A DNA stretch of 64,000 nt from Limnothrix sp. FACHB-406 (GTDB lineage: Bacteria; Cyanobacteriota; Cyanobacteriia; CACIAM-69d): contig NZ_JACJSP010000014.1 in the NCBI RefSeq assembly GCF_014698235.1, forward strand, positions 42,230 to 106,229, given 5' to 3'. The translations under genes and the position numbers were made by a program. Below the pieces are notes generated by a model. That model searched no databases, had not been told where the DNA came from, and saw only the letters and a program-made list of their open reading frames with translations. Below are positions 8,133 to 16,688 of the stretch, piece after piece (position 1 is the stretch's first letter; each line of letters begins with the position of its first letter).

Positions 8133-8555
8133 GTGGAAACAGCGGAGCAAGCAAATCAGCAGGTGAACCCAATCCAAATCACCTATCCTGAGAAAACGGT
8201 GCATCGAGCCGCGCGTGCTGTCCGTTGTGCGCCGTTTGGGGTGAAGTTCTACGAGTCCATGCGCAGTCGCAGTGTGGCGATCGCGGAGTTGGTGGGTGTG
8301 GCGGCTGTGCAACAATCAATGACCCGATCGCCCTTGGGCGAGTTGGCCGCAGAAAACGAACTGATGTGGCTAATTCAGGTGGGGATGTTACGACGGGAGG
8401 TTGATGGTCAAGGTTTGACCGATCGATTCCGGCTCACGCCCCTGGGGTTTTTGTTGCTCGATCGGTGGCAGGCGAACCCCGCCGCCTGGACTCAGGGCCG
8501 ATGGGGCGATCGCCTGCGGAATGGTCTGTGGCGCTGGGGACGATGGCCGCTCTAA
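8133..8555 (+). CDS. Small conserved cyanobacterial protein, Npun_F0494-like
   Basis: 140 residues, GTG start. The sequence YPEKTVHRAARAVRCAPFG near residue 18 and the later winged-helix-like part (LMWLIQVGMLRREVDGQGL then RFRLTPLGFLLLDRW) resemble the cyanobacterial family annotated Npun_F0494, which has no known function. The C-terminal half looks like a small helix-turn-helix or wing, so nucleic acid binding is conceivable but not shown. Cytoplasmic, no Cys-rich motif. It is followed by a 190-base gap before the CobQ-like gene. Confidence 0.6.
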   Translation: METAEQANQQVNPIQITYPEKTVHRAARAVRCAPFGVKFYESMRSRSVAIAELVGVAAVQQSMTRSPLGELAAENELMWLIQVGMLRREVDGQGLTDRFRLTPLGFLLLDRWQANPAAWTQGRWGDRLRNGLWRWGRWPL

Positions 8556-8710
8556 GTTTCGGTCTCTCGTGATCATTGCTCAGTTTCAGCTTCCAGTTCT
8601 GTCGCCCGGCTTCGGCCCGGATTTCGACGCGAACTTCGGCATGAATCCTTCCCCGCCGTGGTGAAGGCTCTTGCCCCTTAAAACATTTCAGTAATCGCAG
8701 TATTTGGGAT

Positions 8711-8729
8711 AACCGATCGTTTATCGGTT
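8711..8729. promoter_or_regulatory. Operator-like inverted repeat over the CobQ-like gene leader
   Basis: Arms AACCGAT and ATCGGTT (7 bp, perfect) with a 5-base spacer, ending 15 bases before the ATG at 8745. Its position would let a bound protein or hairpin block translation or early transcription. Confidence 0.4.
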
Positions 8730-8744
8730 CCGAAGTTGAAGTTT

Positions 8745-10172
8745 ATGGACACACAGGCTCTCAAAGCAATTTTGCTGATCGGCACAGGTAACGCGGCCGG
8801 GAAGTCGCTGTTGGCTTCGGCGCTCGGTCGGCTGCTGTATCGACGGGGCCTGAAGGTGGCTCCCTTCCAAGCCCAAAGCACCTCCTCGATGCTCTACACC
8901 ACCAACCAAGGGGAACAAATCGCCTATTTCCAGGCGGTGCAAGCCTGGGCGGCCCGCACGGAACCCCAAGCGGATTTCAATCCCCGCTGTTCCGGTGATC
9001 AGTCTCCGGAACGGGTCTGGGCGGTGCTCAAACAATCCCTTGAGCGGTTAACTCAGGCCTTTGATGTGTTGGTGGCCGATGGGGTGGGCAGCCCGGCCGA
9101 TGCGTATTTGACGGGGCAGGATGTTTGTAACTTGCACTTGGCGCAAACCCTGAATGCGCCTGTGGTGTTGGTGGTGGATGCCGATCGGGGGGGCTGGTTG
9201 GCCAGCGCGATCGGGACGTTGGAGCTGATGGATCCAACCGAAAAAGCATTGGTACGGGCAATCATCATCAACAAATATCGGGGCAATCCCGATCGGCTCA
9301 AGCCCGGTCGCGATTGGTTGGAACAGCGCACCGGAATTCCCGTGGTGGGAGTCATGCCCTGGCTCCAGAACCTTTTCCCTTCGCCCGAGTCGATCGACCT
9401 GTTTGCTCGCCGTCGTCGTCAATCGGACATTGAAACCACGATCGCCGCCGTACGCTTGCCCCACATCGCCAGCTTCAGCGATCTGGATCCGCTGTCGGCC
9501 GAGCCAACGGTTTCCCTTCGCTACATTGATTTGGGTCAAGAATTGGGCTATCCCGACGCGGTGGTTTTGCCGCGATCGAACAACCTGGCCGAAGATCTCC
9601 AGGCCCTGCACCAATCCGGTTTTGCGGAAGATCTCCAGCAATACGCGATCGCGGGCGGCACTATTTTGGGCATTGGCGAAGGATTCCAGATGCTGGGTCG
9701 CCAGGTGGTGCAACTGCAAGGGCTAGACACCGCTTCCCAAGAACTGATGGGACTGGATCTGTTGCCCATCTCCAGCATCACCACAGGCGACTGGATCGAT
9801 CGGGAACGCCAGGCCACCTCCAACTATCCTCAAGCGGGCTTGCCGGTCACCAGCCGCGAATTTCGCCAAAGCTACACCCAAATTTTGGACAGCCAAAGCG
9901 TGCAGTCCCTCTTTGACGATGCCAAGCTGGGTGTGGTGTCCAGCAGCCAACTGGTTTGGGGAACCTATCTGACGGATATTTTTGATAGCAGTCCTTGGCG
10001 GCGGGCTTGGCTCAACCGTTTGCGCCACCAACGGGGTCTGTCTTCCTTGCCCACGGGAATTCCCGACTACCGGGAGCACCGGGATATGTTGCTGGACTCA
10101 CTGGCCGACGATGTGGCGGTCAATATCAATCTCGATCGACTCTGGGCCGCCATCGGCCTTCACTTTAAATAA
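8745..10172 (+). CDS. CobQ-like (cobyric acid synthase-like) protein lacking glutaminase catalytic residues
   Basis: 475 residues from the ATG. The N-terminal half is a dethiobiotin-synthase-like ATPase: P-loop GTGNAAGKSLL, then AYFQAVQAWAAR, ADGVGSPADAYL and VVDADRGGWLASAIGTLEL, all aligned with CobQ. The C-terminal half has the CobQ glutaminase layout (VVLPRSNNLAEDL, ILGIGEGFQMLGR, VWGTYLTDIFD, YREHRDMLLDSLAD). However, the usual GICGG nucleophile is GIGEG (Gly codon at 9675) and the catalytic His of GTYLHGLF is Thr (codon at 9972). The substrate-side NPxLLKP and GQNMALN motifs are also changed. It therefore probably cannot hydrolyse glutamine and may not make cobyric acid. It is a paralogue of unknown function, not a broken gene: the frame is intact and full length. 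Confidence 0.7.
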   Translation: MDTQALKAILLIGTGNAAGKSLLASALGRLLYRRGLKVAPFQAQSTSSMLYTTNQGEQIAYFQAVQAWAARTEPQADFNPRCSGDQSPERVWAVLKQSLERLTQAFDVLVADGVGSPADAYLTGQDVCNLHLAQTLNAPVVLVVDADRGGWLASAIGTLELMDPTEKALVRAIIINKYRGNPDRLKPGRDWLEQRTGIPVVGVMPWLQNLFPSPESIDLFARRRRQSDIETTIAAVRLPHIASFSDLDPLSAEPTVSLRYIDLGQELGYPDAVVLPRSNNLAEDLQALHQSGFAEDLQQYAIAGGTILGIGEGFQMLGRQVVQLQGLDTASQELMGLDLLPISSITTGDWIDRERQATSNYPQAGLPVTSREFRQSYTQILDSQSVQSLFDDAKLGVVSSSQLVWGTYLTDIFDSSPWRRAWLNRLRHQRGLSSLPTGIPDYREHRDMLLDSLADDVAVNINLDRLWAAIGLHFK

Positions 10173-10233
10173 CGCAAAATAACGCAACAGAATGAGCGAT
10201 TCAAGACGCAACTCAGGATGTTGCTTCAGAAAA

Positions 10234-10305
10234 TGGGTGACCTGGGATTCGAACCCAGAACCAGCGGATTAAGAGTCCGATGCGCTGCCGTTGCGCCAGT
10301 CACCC
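10234..10305 (-). tRNA. tRNA-Lys (anticodon CTT)
   Basis: Reading the minus strand, acceptor arms GGGTGAC and GTCACCC pair perfectly. The D arm (GCGC...GCGC), anticodon loop CTCTTAA with anticodon CTT, and T arm CTGGG-TTCGAAT-CCCAG are all present. The discriminator is A and no CCA is encoded. The first anticodon-stem pair is mismatched (T-C). This isoacceptor reads AAG only; a TTT-anticodon tRNA-Lys would be expected elsewhere. Confidence 0.93.
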
Positions 10306-10738
10306 TGGTTGCTTGTGGGTCAAGCTTGTTTATATTGCCAAAGATGCTGAAAAAGTTCAAGCACCTTTGCCAGAATTCACCCAGAATGGGAATGGAAAAC
10401 ACGATCGCCCCCGCCAAGGATCGCGATCGGCCAGCAAATTAGCCCCTCAGCGGCGAGATTCTCAGGTGCTAGACCCTCAAGCGCCAGATTCTCAGCCAGA
10501 GCACGACAAGGTTAGTTTGCCGTTTCCAAGCTTGGCATTTCCCGATCGGCTCATCTCCAGCATCCGCCAACCCCGCGCACCCCGCCCAATTCGCTGCCCG
10601 ATCGTCCCTTGGCAGCCGCTGGTGGTGATGCCCAGTGGCGAAAAGCGGCCAGTTCCGCGATCGGGGCCCCGCAATTCGGGATGAGTGATACCTTGGCTAG
10701 AGTTGGCATTCACGGCGGCGAGTTGGGAGAGCAAGGTT
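10306..10738. other. Intergenic region, nothing definite
   Basis: About 430 bases between the tRNA gene and the GAF/PAS gene. Contains loosely repeated GATTCTCAGG- and CTAGACCCTCAAGCG-like phrases near 10450-10500. An open frame spanning the tRNA is not credible. Confidence 0.4.
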
Positions 10739-11866
10739 ATGAGCGATCGCGATGGGTCCGGCATCTTGGCCAGTCCCGAGGTTTCCAGACTCAATGCTGA
10801 AATCGATCGCCTCAATGCCCACAACGCTGCCCTTCGTCTTCAGCAGGAACTGTTGGGCAGTTGGATCGTGACAGCCCGAATGACCACCGCCACCGGCTTG
10901 GTGTTGCGGGCCCTGACTCAACAGATCTTGGAAGCCCTGCAATCCCTGTGCCAGGCAGAACAGGGCAGTATTTTTCTCCTCGATGAGCACCTGCAAGCCA
11001 CGGAATGTTTGTTGGCCCGAGGCTCCACCATTCGGGAGCAAAAGCGAGAAATCGTTAACCAAATTCTGAAAGAAGGGCTGGCGGCCTGGACGATCCAGCA
11101 TCGACAAATCGCGATCGTGATGGACACCATGACCGATGAGCGGTGGTTGCAACTGCCCAACCAGCCCTACACGGTGCGATCGGCCCTTTGCATCCCCATC
11201 CAGCGCGGAAAACGGCTGTTGGCGCTGGCCACCCTCATGCATAGCCAACCGCACCACTTCACCCCCTTGCGTGTGGAGCAGGCCCAATTTGCCGCCGACG
11301 CGATCGCCCTCAACTTAGAAAACGCCTTGCTCTATGACCAGCTCACCAGCAGCCTAAACGAAAGCAAAGAGGATCCCCTCAGCCACGAAGCGCCGTCCTT
11401 CGCGGGCGAATCCAACGCCTTGCCCTCCTTGGCGAACCCCTTTGAAGACTCGATCGCCAGCTCCAACATTCTCCCCAGCAGTATCCAAAGTGCCGTCAAT
11501 GCCAGCGAAGCCCGCGGCCTCGAAGAAACCGGCCTTTACATCACCACCGCTGAAGGACGGTTGCGTTACGTTAACCGCTGCTTTGCCCAAATTTTTGGCT
11601 ATCGGCGGCGCGAATTGGCGCGGGTTGAATCCATCCTGGATTTAATTCCCGTGGACTATCAAGCCATGCTGGTTCACAAGCTGGAAGACTGCATTCGCGA
11701 CAACCAGCGCCCCTTAAGCTGCTTGCTGCCGGGACTGCATCGATCGGGGCGGTTGATTGGCCTCGACTTGTACGGTGAGCGGATTCACTTTTCCGGCGAA
11801 CCGGGCGTGATTGGCATGGTGCGCCGGGTCGATTCATCGCCCTATCGCACGGGCAACACCGTTTAA
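10739..11866 (+). CDS. GAF and PAS domain sensory protein without output domain
   Basis: 375 residues. A short coiled-coil (VSRLNAEIDRLNAHNAALRLQ) leads into a GAF domain at about 45-205 (LQSLCQAEQGSIFLLDEHL ... VRSALCIPIQRGKRLLALATL ... ADAIALNLENALLYDQL). A Ser/Ala-rich linker of about 75 residues follows, then a PAS domain from about 280 (GLYITTAEGRLRYVNRCFAQIFGYRRREL ... LIPVDYQAML). There is no kinase, cyclase, phosphodiesterase or DNA-binding domain after the PAS, so it must signal through a partner or act as a scaffold. I see no bilin-binding Cys context. ATG at 10739 is chosen because it opens with MSDRDGSG just before the coiled-coil; a longer start at 10685 adds unlikely sequence. 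Confidence 0.8.
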   Translation: MSDRDGSGILASPEVSRLNAEIDRLNAHNAALRLQQELLGSWIVTARMTTATGLVLRALTQQILEALQSLCQAEQGSIFLLDEHLQATECLLARGSTIREQKREIVNQILKEGLAAWTIQHRQIAIVMDTMTDERWLQLPNQPYTVRSALCIPIQRGKRLLALATLMHSQPHHFTPLRVEQAQFAADAIALNLENALLYDQLTSSLNESKEDPLSHEAPSFAGESNALPSLANPFEDSIASSNILPSSIQSAVNASEARGLEETGLYITTAEGRLRYVNRCFAQIFGYRRRELARVESILDLIPVDYQAMLVHKLEDCIRDNQRPLSCLLPGLHRSGRLIGLDLYGERIHFSGEPGVIGMVRRVDSSPYRTGNTV

Positions 11867-11902
11867 GGAGAGTGGTTGAATTAGCCAGTGGTCTACGGGT
11901 CA

Positions 11903-11919
11903 GGTGGGCATTGCCCACC
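11903..11919. terminator. Short GC hairpin between convergent genes
   Basis: GGTGGGC-ATT-GCCCACC, a 7-bp stem with a 3-base loop between the GAF/PAS and flv3 stop codons. No T-run follows. A degenerate GGCGGGCATTGC version occurs near 26646-26660. Confidence 0.45.
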
Positions 11920-11971
11920 CTACCGGCTGTTGATTAACCCTTGACCCGATCGCGCCCCGGAGTCCTGGTGG

Positions 11972-13690
11972 TTAGTAGTGGTTACCTACTTTGCGGTGGT
12001 GAACGGCCGTGAGGGCATTTTCCTTCGAGACCCGACCGTTATCCACGGCGCTGTAGACCAGCCAGTGATCCCCGCAATCCATCCGGCTGCTGACCTGGCA
12101 TTCCAGATAGGCCAGCGCGTCGCTGAGGATGGGGGAGCCGTTGATGGCTTGCTGGGTTTCCACACCGGCAAAACGGTCTTCACCGGGGCCAAACCGCTTC
12201 AGGAAGTGCCGCATCAGGTGGCCGTAGTTGCCCTCTTCCAAGATGTTCAGCACGAAGCGATCGCCCACTTGCATCAGCGACTCGATCGCCCGGTCTTTGG
12301 CCACCGCGATCGTGATTCCCAGGGGCTGGAAGCTGGCTTGCACCACCCAAGAGGCCAACATGGCGCTGGCCACATCGCCCTTCTTGGCCGTGATGATATA
12401 CAAGCCGCCGCTCAAGCGGCCCAAGGCCTTATCCAAATCGGAATCCAGGGACTTCATTTGCTTGACGGTCTCTTTAACCATCAATGCCTGGCCCAAGTCC
12501 GTGCCCGCTTCTTCGCAGAGTTGGTAAGTGAACGCTTGGGGCTTGGTGCTAATCCGAATCACGTCAAAGGCTGGCTTCAGACCCAAATCCCGGAAGCGGT
12601 TAAACAGGGGATAGCTCGGCTCGTCTTGGCCACCGCCAGACTCAAACACACCAATCCGCTGCTTGTTGTTGGCCACGGTCAAGATGGTGCCGATCGCCGC
12701 TTCGCATTCCCCTTGGGGCGGTGCAGCCAAAACCAGCGCCACCGATCGCTCCACCAACTCCCGCAACTCCTGAGGATCAGCCGCTTTCAGATCCATCATT
12801 TCCACAGCCACGCCGGTTTTGGTGATCCCCTTGGCGATCGACTGGGACAGCCGATCGCTGTAGCCATAGTCGGACACATAGAACACGGCGGCAGTGGTTT
12901 CCGCTTCGGCCTTGGTTTGGCTCCAGTGGCGATAGCGACCGGTGAGTTCAACCACGTTGTGGCGCAACAGGGGGCCGTGGCCGGTGGCGATCGTGTGGTA
13001 GCCGGGGAGGGCATCCATCCGCTTCATGGCTCCCAAGACCGATCGAGCATTGGGGGCCATCAGGCACTCGTAATAGAACCGAAAATCCGGCTCGATCGCC
13101 CCTAAATCCGCATCAAACAGGTCATCGCTGCAATAGTGCATCCCAAAGGCATCGCAGGTGTAGAGGGTCTGCGTCCCGTGGTCATAGGTAAAGATCGTGT
13201 CTGGCCAATGGAGATTGGGCGCATTCAAAAACTCCAGCACATGCCCTTGGCCCAAATCCAGGCTCTCGCCGCTTTTCACCAGCAGTTTGCTGAAGGGCTG
13301 GTGAATCAGATTTTCCAGAAACTGAATCGCTACCTTGGAAGCCACCACGGTGATATTAGGATTCAGGGCCAGCAGATCCGCCACCAAGCCGCTGTGATCC
13401 GGTTCCGTGTGGCTCACCACCAAGTAATCAATCTGGGCCAGGTCGATCGCGCCCTTCAGGGTATCCAGATAAAGTTGGCGAAATTTGGCGTGGGAGGTGT
13501 CCACCAGGGCCACTTTGTCCCCGCGAATCAGGAAGGAGTTATAGGTTGTGCCGTTTTGCAGGCCAAATTCAATATCAAAGCGATCGCGATCCCAGTCCAG
13601 CGATCGAATCGTCAGGGTTTGGGCGGCAATCTCGGCGGTTTGAATCGTCAACCGCTTCTCGGTTTGCGGACGTTCTGTGGCGACAACCAT
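11972..13690 (-). CDS. flv3: Flavodiiron protein Flv3-type (diflavin, class C)
   Basis: 572 residues in the three-part class C arrangement: a metallo-beta-lactamase-like diiron domain, a flavodoxin domain and a C-terminal flavin reductase. Early sequence IRSLDWDRDRFDIEFGLQNGTTYNSFLI matches cyanobacterial Flv3 closely (quoted fragments: IRSLDWDRDRFDIEF, GTTYNSFLIRGDK). Diiron ligands are present in VVSHTEPDHSG, so it belongs to the ligand-complete Flv3/Flv2 side rather than Flv1/Flv4. The flavodoxin part begins near AVFYVSDYGYSDRLSQ and the reductase near GRLSGGLYIITAKKGD. In cyanobacteria Flv1/Flv3 reduce oxygen to water with photosynthetic electrons, protecting PSI under fluctuating light. 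No flv1 partner is adjacent. Confidence 0.85.
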   Translation of the reverse strand: MVVATERPQTEKRLTIQTAEIAAQTLTIRSLDWDRDRFDIEFGLQNGTTYNSFLIRGDKVALVDTSHAKFRQLYLDTLKGAIDLAQIDYLVVSHTEPDHSGLVADLLALNPNITVVASKVAIQFLENLIHQPFSKLLVKSGESLDLGQGHVLEFLNAPNLHWPDTIFTYDHGTQTLYTCDAFGMHYCSDDLFDADLGAIEPDFRFYYECLMAPNARSVLGAMKRMDALPGYHTIATGHGPLLRHNVVELTGRYRHWSQTKAEAETTAAVFYVSDYGYSDRLSQSIAKGITKTGVAVEMMDLKAADPQELRELVERSVALVLAAPPQGECEAAIGTILTVANNKQRIGVFESGGGQDEPSYPLFNRFRDLGLKPAFDVIRISTKPQAFTYQLCEEAGTDLGQALMVKETVKQMKSLDSDLDKALGRLSGGLYIITAKKGDVASAMLASWVVQASFQPLGITIAVAKDRAIESLMQVGDRFVLNILEEGNYGHLMRHFLKRFGPGEDRFAGVETQQAINGSPILSDALAYLECQVSSRMDCGDHWLVYSAVDNGRVSKENALTAVHHRKVGNHY

Positions 13691-13829
13691 GCTCGCACCT
13701 CCTGGGCTTGACCGATCTGGATGGGGGATTTGTTAAGTTGTTTTACCTATCTTGACACAAGGGATACAGAAATACTGGGCGATCGGGCGGGGCGATCGTT
13801 TGCAGTCGTGATGCTGAAAATTGACATGG

Positions 13830-13869
13830 CTTATCAGTAAACCTGAAGCGCTTCAAGTTTACTGATAGG
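13830..13869. promoter_or_regulatory. 40-bp near-perfect loopless palindrome
   Basis: Centred between 13849 and 13850 (GAAGC|GCTTC), with two imperfect pairs out of twenty. It lies 140 bases upstream of flv3 and about 70 bases downstream of the M23 peptidase gene, both on the minus strand. It could end the peptidase transcript, act as a regulator site for flv3, or be a mobile palindromic repeat. Confidence 0.6.
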
Positions 13870-13941
13870 TCACATTGCTATGCGAGTTGTCTGGGTGGGG
13901 CTGGGCTGCTTGATCTGCCACTCGATCGCTCGATCGCCAGG

Positions 13942-15198
13942 CTATTGCACTTGAGCAGCGGCCTTGGTTTCATCGATCACGGCGTATTGGACTTTGTAGG
14001 AAGACTTCACCGCCTCGATCGTGGCAGCCATCAACGCTTCAAAGGGATCCTTGGGTTTGTCAGTAGCGGCGATCGGGCTGCTTGCGCCCGCCAGGAACTT
14101 TGCTGGATCCGTCACCACCCAACCTTGGGCCGTGAGCTGACGAACTTCAAAGTGCAAGTGCGGCCCCGTGGACATGCCCGTGCTGCCCACCCGACCGATC
14201 ACCTCCCCTTGCTTAACCGTAGCTCCCGGTTTCACAAAAATTTCCGATAGGTGACCGTAAAGGGTCTTTTGCGTGTCGCCATGATCTAACACCACCGTTA
14301 GCCCATAGCCCCCCAAAAAGCCCCCGATCGAGACCTTGCCATCCAACACCGCCACCACGGGCGTGCCCAAGGGAGCCGAAAGGTCAGTGCCCGCATGAAA
14401 GCGGCTGTAGCCCAAGATCGGATGCACCCGCCAACCAAAGGAGGAGGAAATTGGAGCCAGGCTGGTGAGCGGAAACAGCATTTTTAGGTTGCCATTGCCC
14501 AACAGGCCCTTGGGGCGACCGCTGCGGAAATAGTAGCTGTTGGCATCGAAGTTCACGCCGTTTAAGCCCACGGTTAGGGGGCCGATTTTGACGGAGATGG
14601 GCGATTGGGCCGGCAGGGCACTGCCCACGGAACCAAGGCGCATGGGGCTGCCCATTTGGAGGTGGGAACCCCGATCTCCCGTGGGAATGGCCACAATTCC
14701 GGGGTGGCCAGCTTGGCCGGGTTGCCCAGGCGATCGGGTCACGGTGCAACCGGCGCTGAGGCGGCCGCCCACACTGGCGCAACCGGTGGAGCGTTCTGTG
14801 AACTGAATTTCGCTGGGCGGGGCCTGGCGTTGGGTGGCTCCCAAGTTGAAATCATTGGACTGGTCGATCGGGCCGCGGCTGGTGGAGCGCTCTTCCGGGG
14901 AAGGGGCCAGGCGAGGAACGTTTGGCAGTTCCCGTTGGGGAGTCCGTTCCACAGCCGGTGCGGGCCGCTCAATTCGGGTTGGGCGATCGGGCTGGGCGGC
15001 GGGCTTCGGTTCCGGCGGCGCAGCGGGTGCTTCCGGGGCCAAGTCTGCGGAACCGCCGCTGGGGGCCGCGTCGATCGCCCGGATTGGGGTTGCCAGTCCG
15101 CCGAGCAAGCTGGTCATTGCGCCAACCCACCCGAGACCTTGCAAAATGCGACGGCGACGGCGTTGGAGACGGGTGGGGAAGTTGGGGCGGTGGTTCAT
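13942..15198 (-). CDS. Secreted M23 (LytM) peptidoglycan endopeptidase
   Basis: 418 residues. A basic N-terminus (RLQRRRRR) and hydrophobic stretch (ILQGLGWVGAMTSLLGGLA) form a signal peptide or anchor. A long Pro/Ala-rich linker follows, as expected for a wall-spanning tether. The C-terminal M23 domain has SFGWRVHPILG, the zinc ligands in SRFHAGTDLSAP (HxxxD) and GPHLHFEVR (HxH), and the strand GEVIGRVGSTG. Such enzymes cut peptide cross-links of peptidoglycan in the periplasm during growth or division. I set the start at the ATG at 15198, which places the signal peptide properly; an upstream extension would add Arg-rich sequence of little likelihood. Confidence 0.85.
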   Translation of the reverse strand: MNHRPNFPTRLQRRRRRILQGLGWVGAMTSLLGGLATPIRAIDAAPSGGSADLAPEAPAAPPEPKPAAQPDRPTRIERPAPAVERTPQRELPNVPRLAPSPEERSTSRGPIDQSNDFNLGATQRQAPPSEIQFTERSTGCASVGGRLSAGCTVTRSPGQPGQAGHPGIVAIPTGDRGSHLQMGSPMRLGSVGSALPAQSPISVKIGPLTVGLNGVNFDANSYYFRSGRPKGLLGNGNLKMLFPLTSLAPISSSFGWRVHPILGYSRFHAGTDLSAPLGTPVVAVLDGKVSIGGFLGGYGLTVVLDHGDTQKTLYGHLSEIFVKPGATVKQGEVIGRVGSTGMSTGPHLHFEVRQLTAQGWVVTDPAKFLAGASSPIAATDKPKDPFEALMAATIEAVKSSYKVQYAVIDETKAAAQVQ

Positions 15199-15575
15199 GG
15201 CGCGGTTGGGAGCGCAATGCATGGCGTAATGGGACGGGGACAGCAAAAACAGCGTGAAAGACCTGGTTCCAGAAGGAGCGCAGTGGGCTTCGGGCGGACG
15301 AGCCGCTGGGGAAGCGTCACCGAGCCTTAGACGGCGCGATCGCCCAAAATGTTCAGAAAATGTTGAGCCACGGTCTGAAATCGCAGCCAAAAACGGCTGA
15401 CGCACCCTTTGACCGGGGCTTTGGAGCCAGGACAGTTGCCAAAGCCTGAGGACGTTATTGCTCTCTTCAGGAATGGCAATGACGGGTCAGGGGGTTCCGG
15501 CTCAGTCCTCAGTCATGATAGCAAGGGAAAAAGCAAAAGCGCTTAACACAACCTCGCGGAAATCGAAAAGACTAT
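15199..15575. other. Intergenic region, no gene seen
   Basis: About 380 bases between the biotin ligase and M23 peptidase genes, which run in tandem on the minus strand. It presumably carries the peptidase promoter. No repeat or RNA structure stands out. Confidence 0.4.
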
Positions 15576-16688
15576 TCAAGGATTCTTTAAAAAATCCGTA
15601 ACCTTGCCACCGTCTGGGCCGGGGGGTTCAGGCGCTTGGGGCGATCGGGCATAGCCTAACCGCACCGCGCCGGGGGGGAGATGCAGTTCCGCAGCCAGTT
15701 GATCGGAAAACTTGACCCGGAGTTCTCCGCGCGGGGTAATGCCCACGGCGATTCCGGTGCGATCGCCCACTTGCACCGATCGCCCGCAGGTTTCCAGCAG
15801 TTCCAAATAATCTGCCAAAAAACTTTCGATGCCGCCCGTTTGGAGTTGTCGATCGCCCCGGTCTAAACCCGCGATCGCCAGGGCCGCCAACTCTGCCAGC
15901 GATCGAATCGGTGGCCCACCCTCCGCAGGGAAATCAGTCGGCGGCAACAGGGGCGGGGTGTTCAGTTGACTCGCCTGATTCGCCAATGCACTGGCCCCAT
16001 GTAGCGAATTAGAGCCATCAGAAATCTTGGACGAGTTCGATGAGCGATCGACCCAATGACTTGAAGGATCTAAAGGATCTAGGCGATCTACTAATTGACG
16101 ATCTACTGATTGATCTGATTGATCATGCGATCGTTCTGGAGACCCTAATTCTGGAAACTCCAATTCTGAAAACAACTCCGTGGCATTGATCCCTGTCTCG
16201 GGAACCGGATTAGCCCAATTCAACCCCAACCCCGTAACCGCGCGGGCAATCTTGCCACCCACTAATCGGGTTTCCGTCAGCAGCCCGCCCCACTTGCGCC
16301 CCCGAACCACCAAATCATTGGGCCACTTCAGCGCCACCGGCACACCCCGATCGCGCAGGGTTTGCCCCAGGCCCCAAGCGGCCGCCAAGGTCAGTTGGGC
16401 CCCATCCTCCGGCAGCAACTGGGGTGCAAAATAGCGCGAGAGATACAACCCGCCCAAGGGCGACGACCATTGACGGCCCCACTGCCCCCGCCCTGCCGAC
16501 TGTTGCAGCGCAATCACGATCGTCCTTGGCTGGGCTCCCGCTTGGGCCAGCTCCCAGGCCACCTGATTGGTGGAGCCGGTCTCCGCTAGCACCTGCAACC
16601 TGGGCAACCGAACACCGAGCCGCGCCGTTTCGCGCAACACGGCGGCACTGAACTCTGCGGGGTCGATCGGGGTGGGTTTCAACACCAA
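15576..16688 (-). CDS. birA: Biotin--[acetyl-CoA-carboxylase] ligase with a large insertion
   Basis: 370 residues, against about 240-270 for class I ligases without a DNA-binding domain. Catalytic signatures: QQSAGRGQWGRQWSSP (biotinyl-AMP loop), KWPNDLVV, GKIARAVTGLGLNWAN, and a small C-terminal beta-domain (GIAVGITPRGELRVKF). There is no N-terminal helix-turn-helix, so it is a ligase only. An insertion of about 85 residues (171-258), rich in Ser, Asp, Asn and Gln, interrupts the sequence just after the central GLGLNWANP strand. Its DNA is a patchwork of GATCTA- and AATTCTGGA-type tandem repeats (about 15995-16175) and has stayed in frame. It biotinylates AccB for fatty acid synthesis. Confidence 0.85.
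   Translation of the reverse strand: MVLKPTPIDPAEFSAAVLRETARLGVRLPRLQVLAETGSTNQVAWELAQAGAQPRTIVIALQQSAGRGQWGRQWSSPLGGLYLSRYFAPQLLPEDGAQLTLAAAWGLGQTLRDRGVPVALKWPNDLVVRGRKWGGLLTETRLVGGKIARAVTGLGLNWANPVPETGINATELFSELEFPELGSPERSHDQSDQSVDRQLVDRLDPLDPSSHWVDRSSNSSKISDGSNSLHGASALANQASQLNTPPLLPPTDFPAEGGPPIRSLAELAALAIAGLDRGDRQLQTGGIESFLADYLELLETCGRSVQVGDRTGIAVGITPRGELRVKFSDQLAAELHLPPGAVRLGYARSPQAPEPPGPDGGKVTDFLKNP
16040..16175. repeat. Intragenic short tandem repeats in birA
   Basis: GGATCTAAA/GGCGATCTA 9-mers near 16067-16095 pass into GATCTACTGATT-type units and then two AATTCTGGA/AATTCTGAA copies. They underlie the extra linker of the biotin ligase. Confidence 0.6.

Noticed and set aside
8640..8744. 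Cobalamin riboswitch before the CobQ-like gene
   Set aside because: The leader is too short and lacks a B12-box-like GCCACTG sequence; only a simple inverted repeat is seen.
10280..10684. A 134-codon plus-strand frame after the tRNA
   Set aside because: It begins inside the tRNA-Lys gene and the product is Pro/Arg-rich with no recognisable pattern.
11978..13105. A 375-codon open frame antisense to flv3
   Set aside because: Same shadow effect; flv3 has strong family evidence and the antisense product is low in complexity.
11971..13690. A split flv gene pair
   Set aside because: The frame is continuous through all three domains at the normal class C length, so one complete flavodiiron gene is the better reading.
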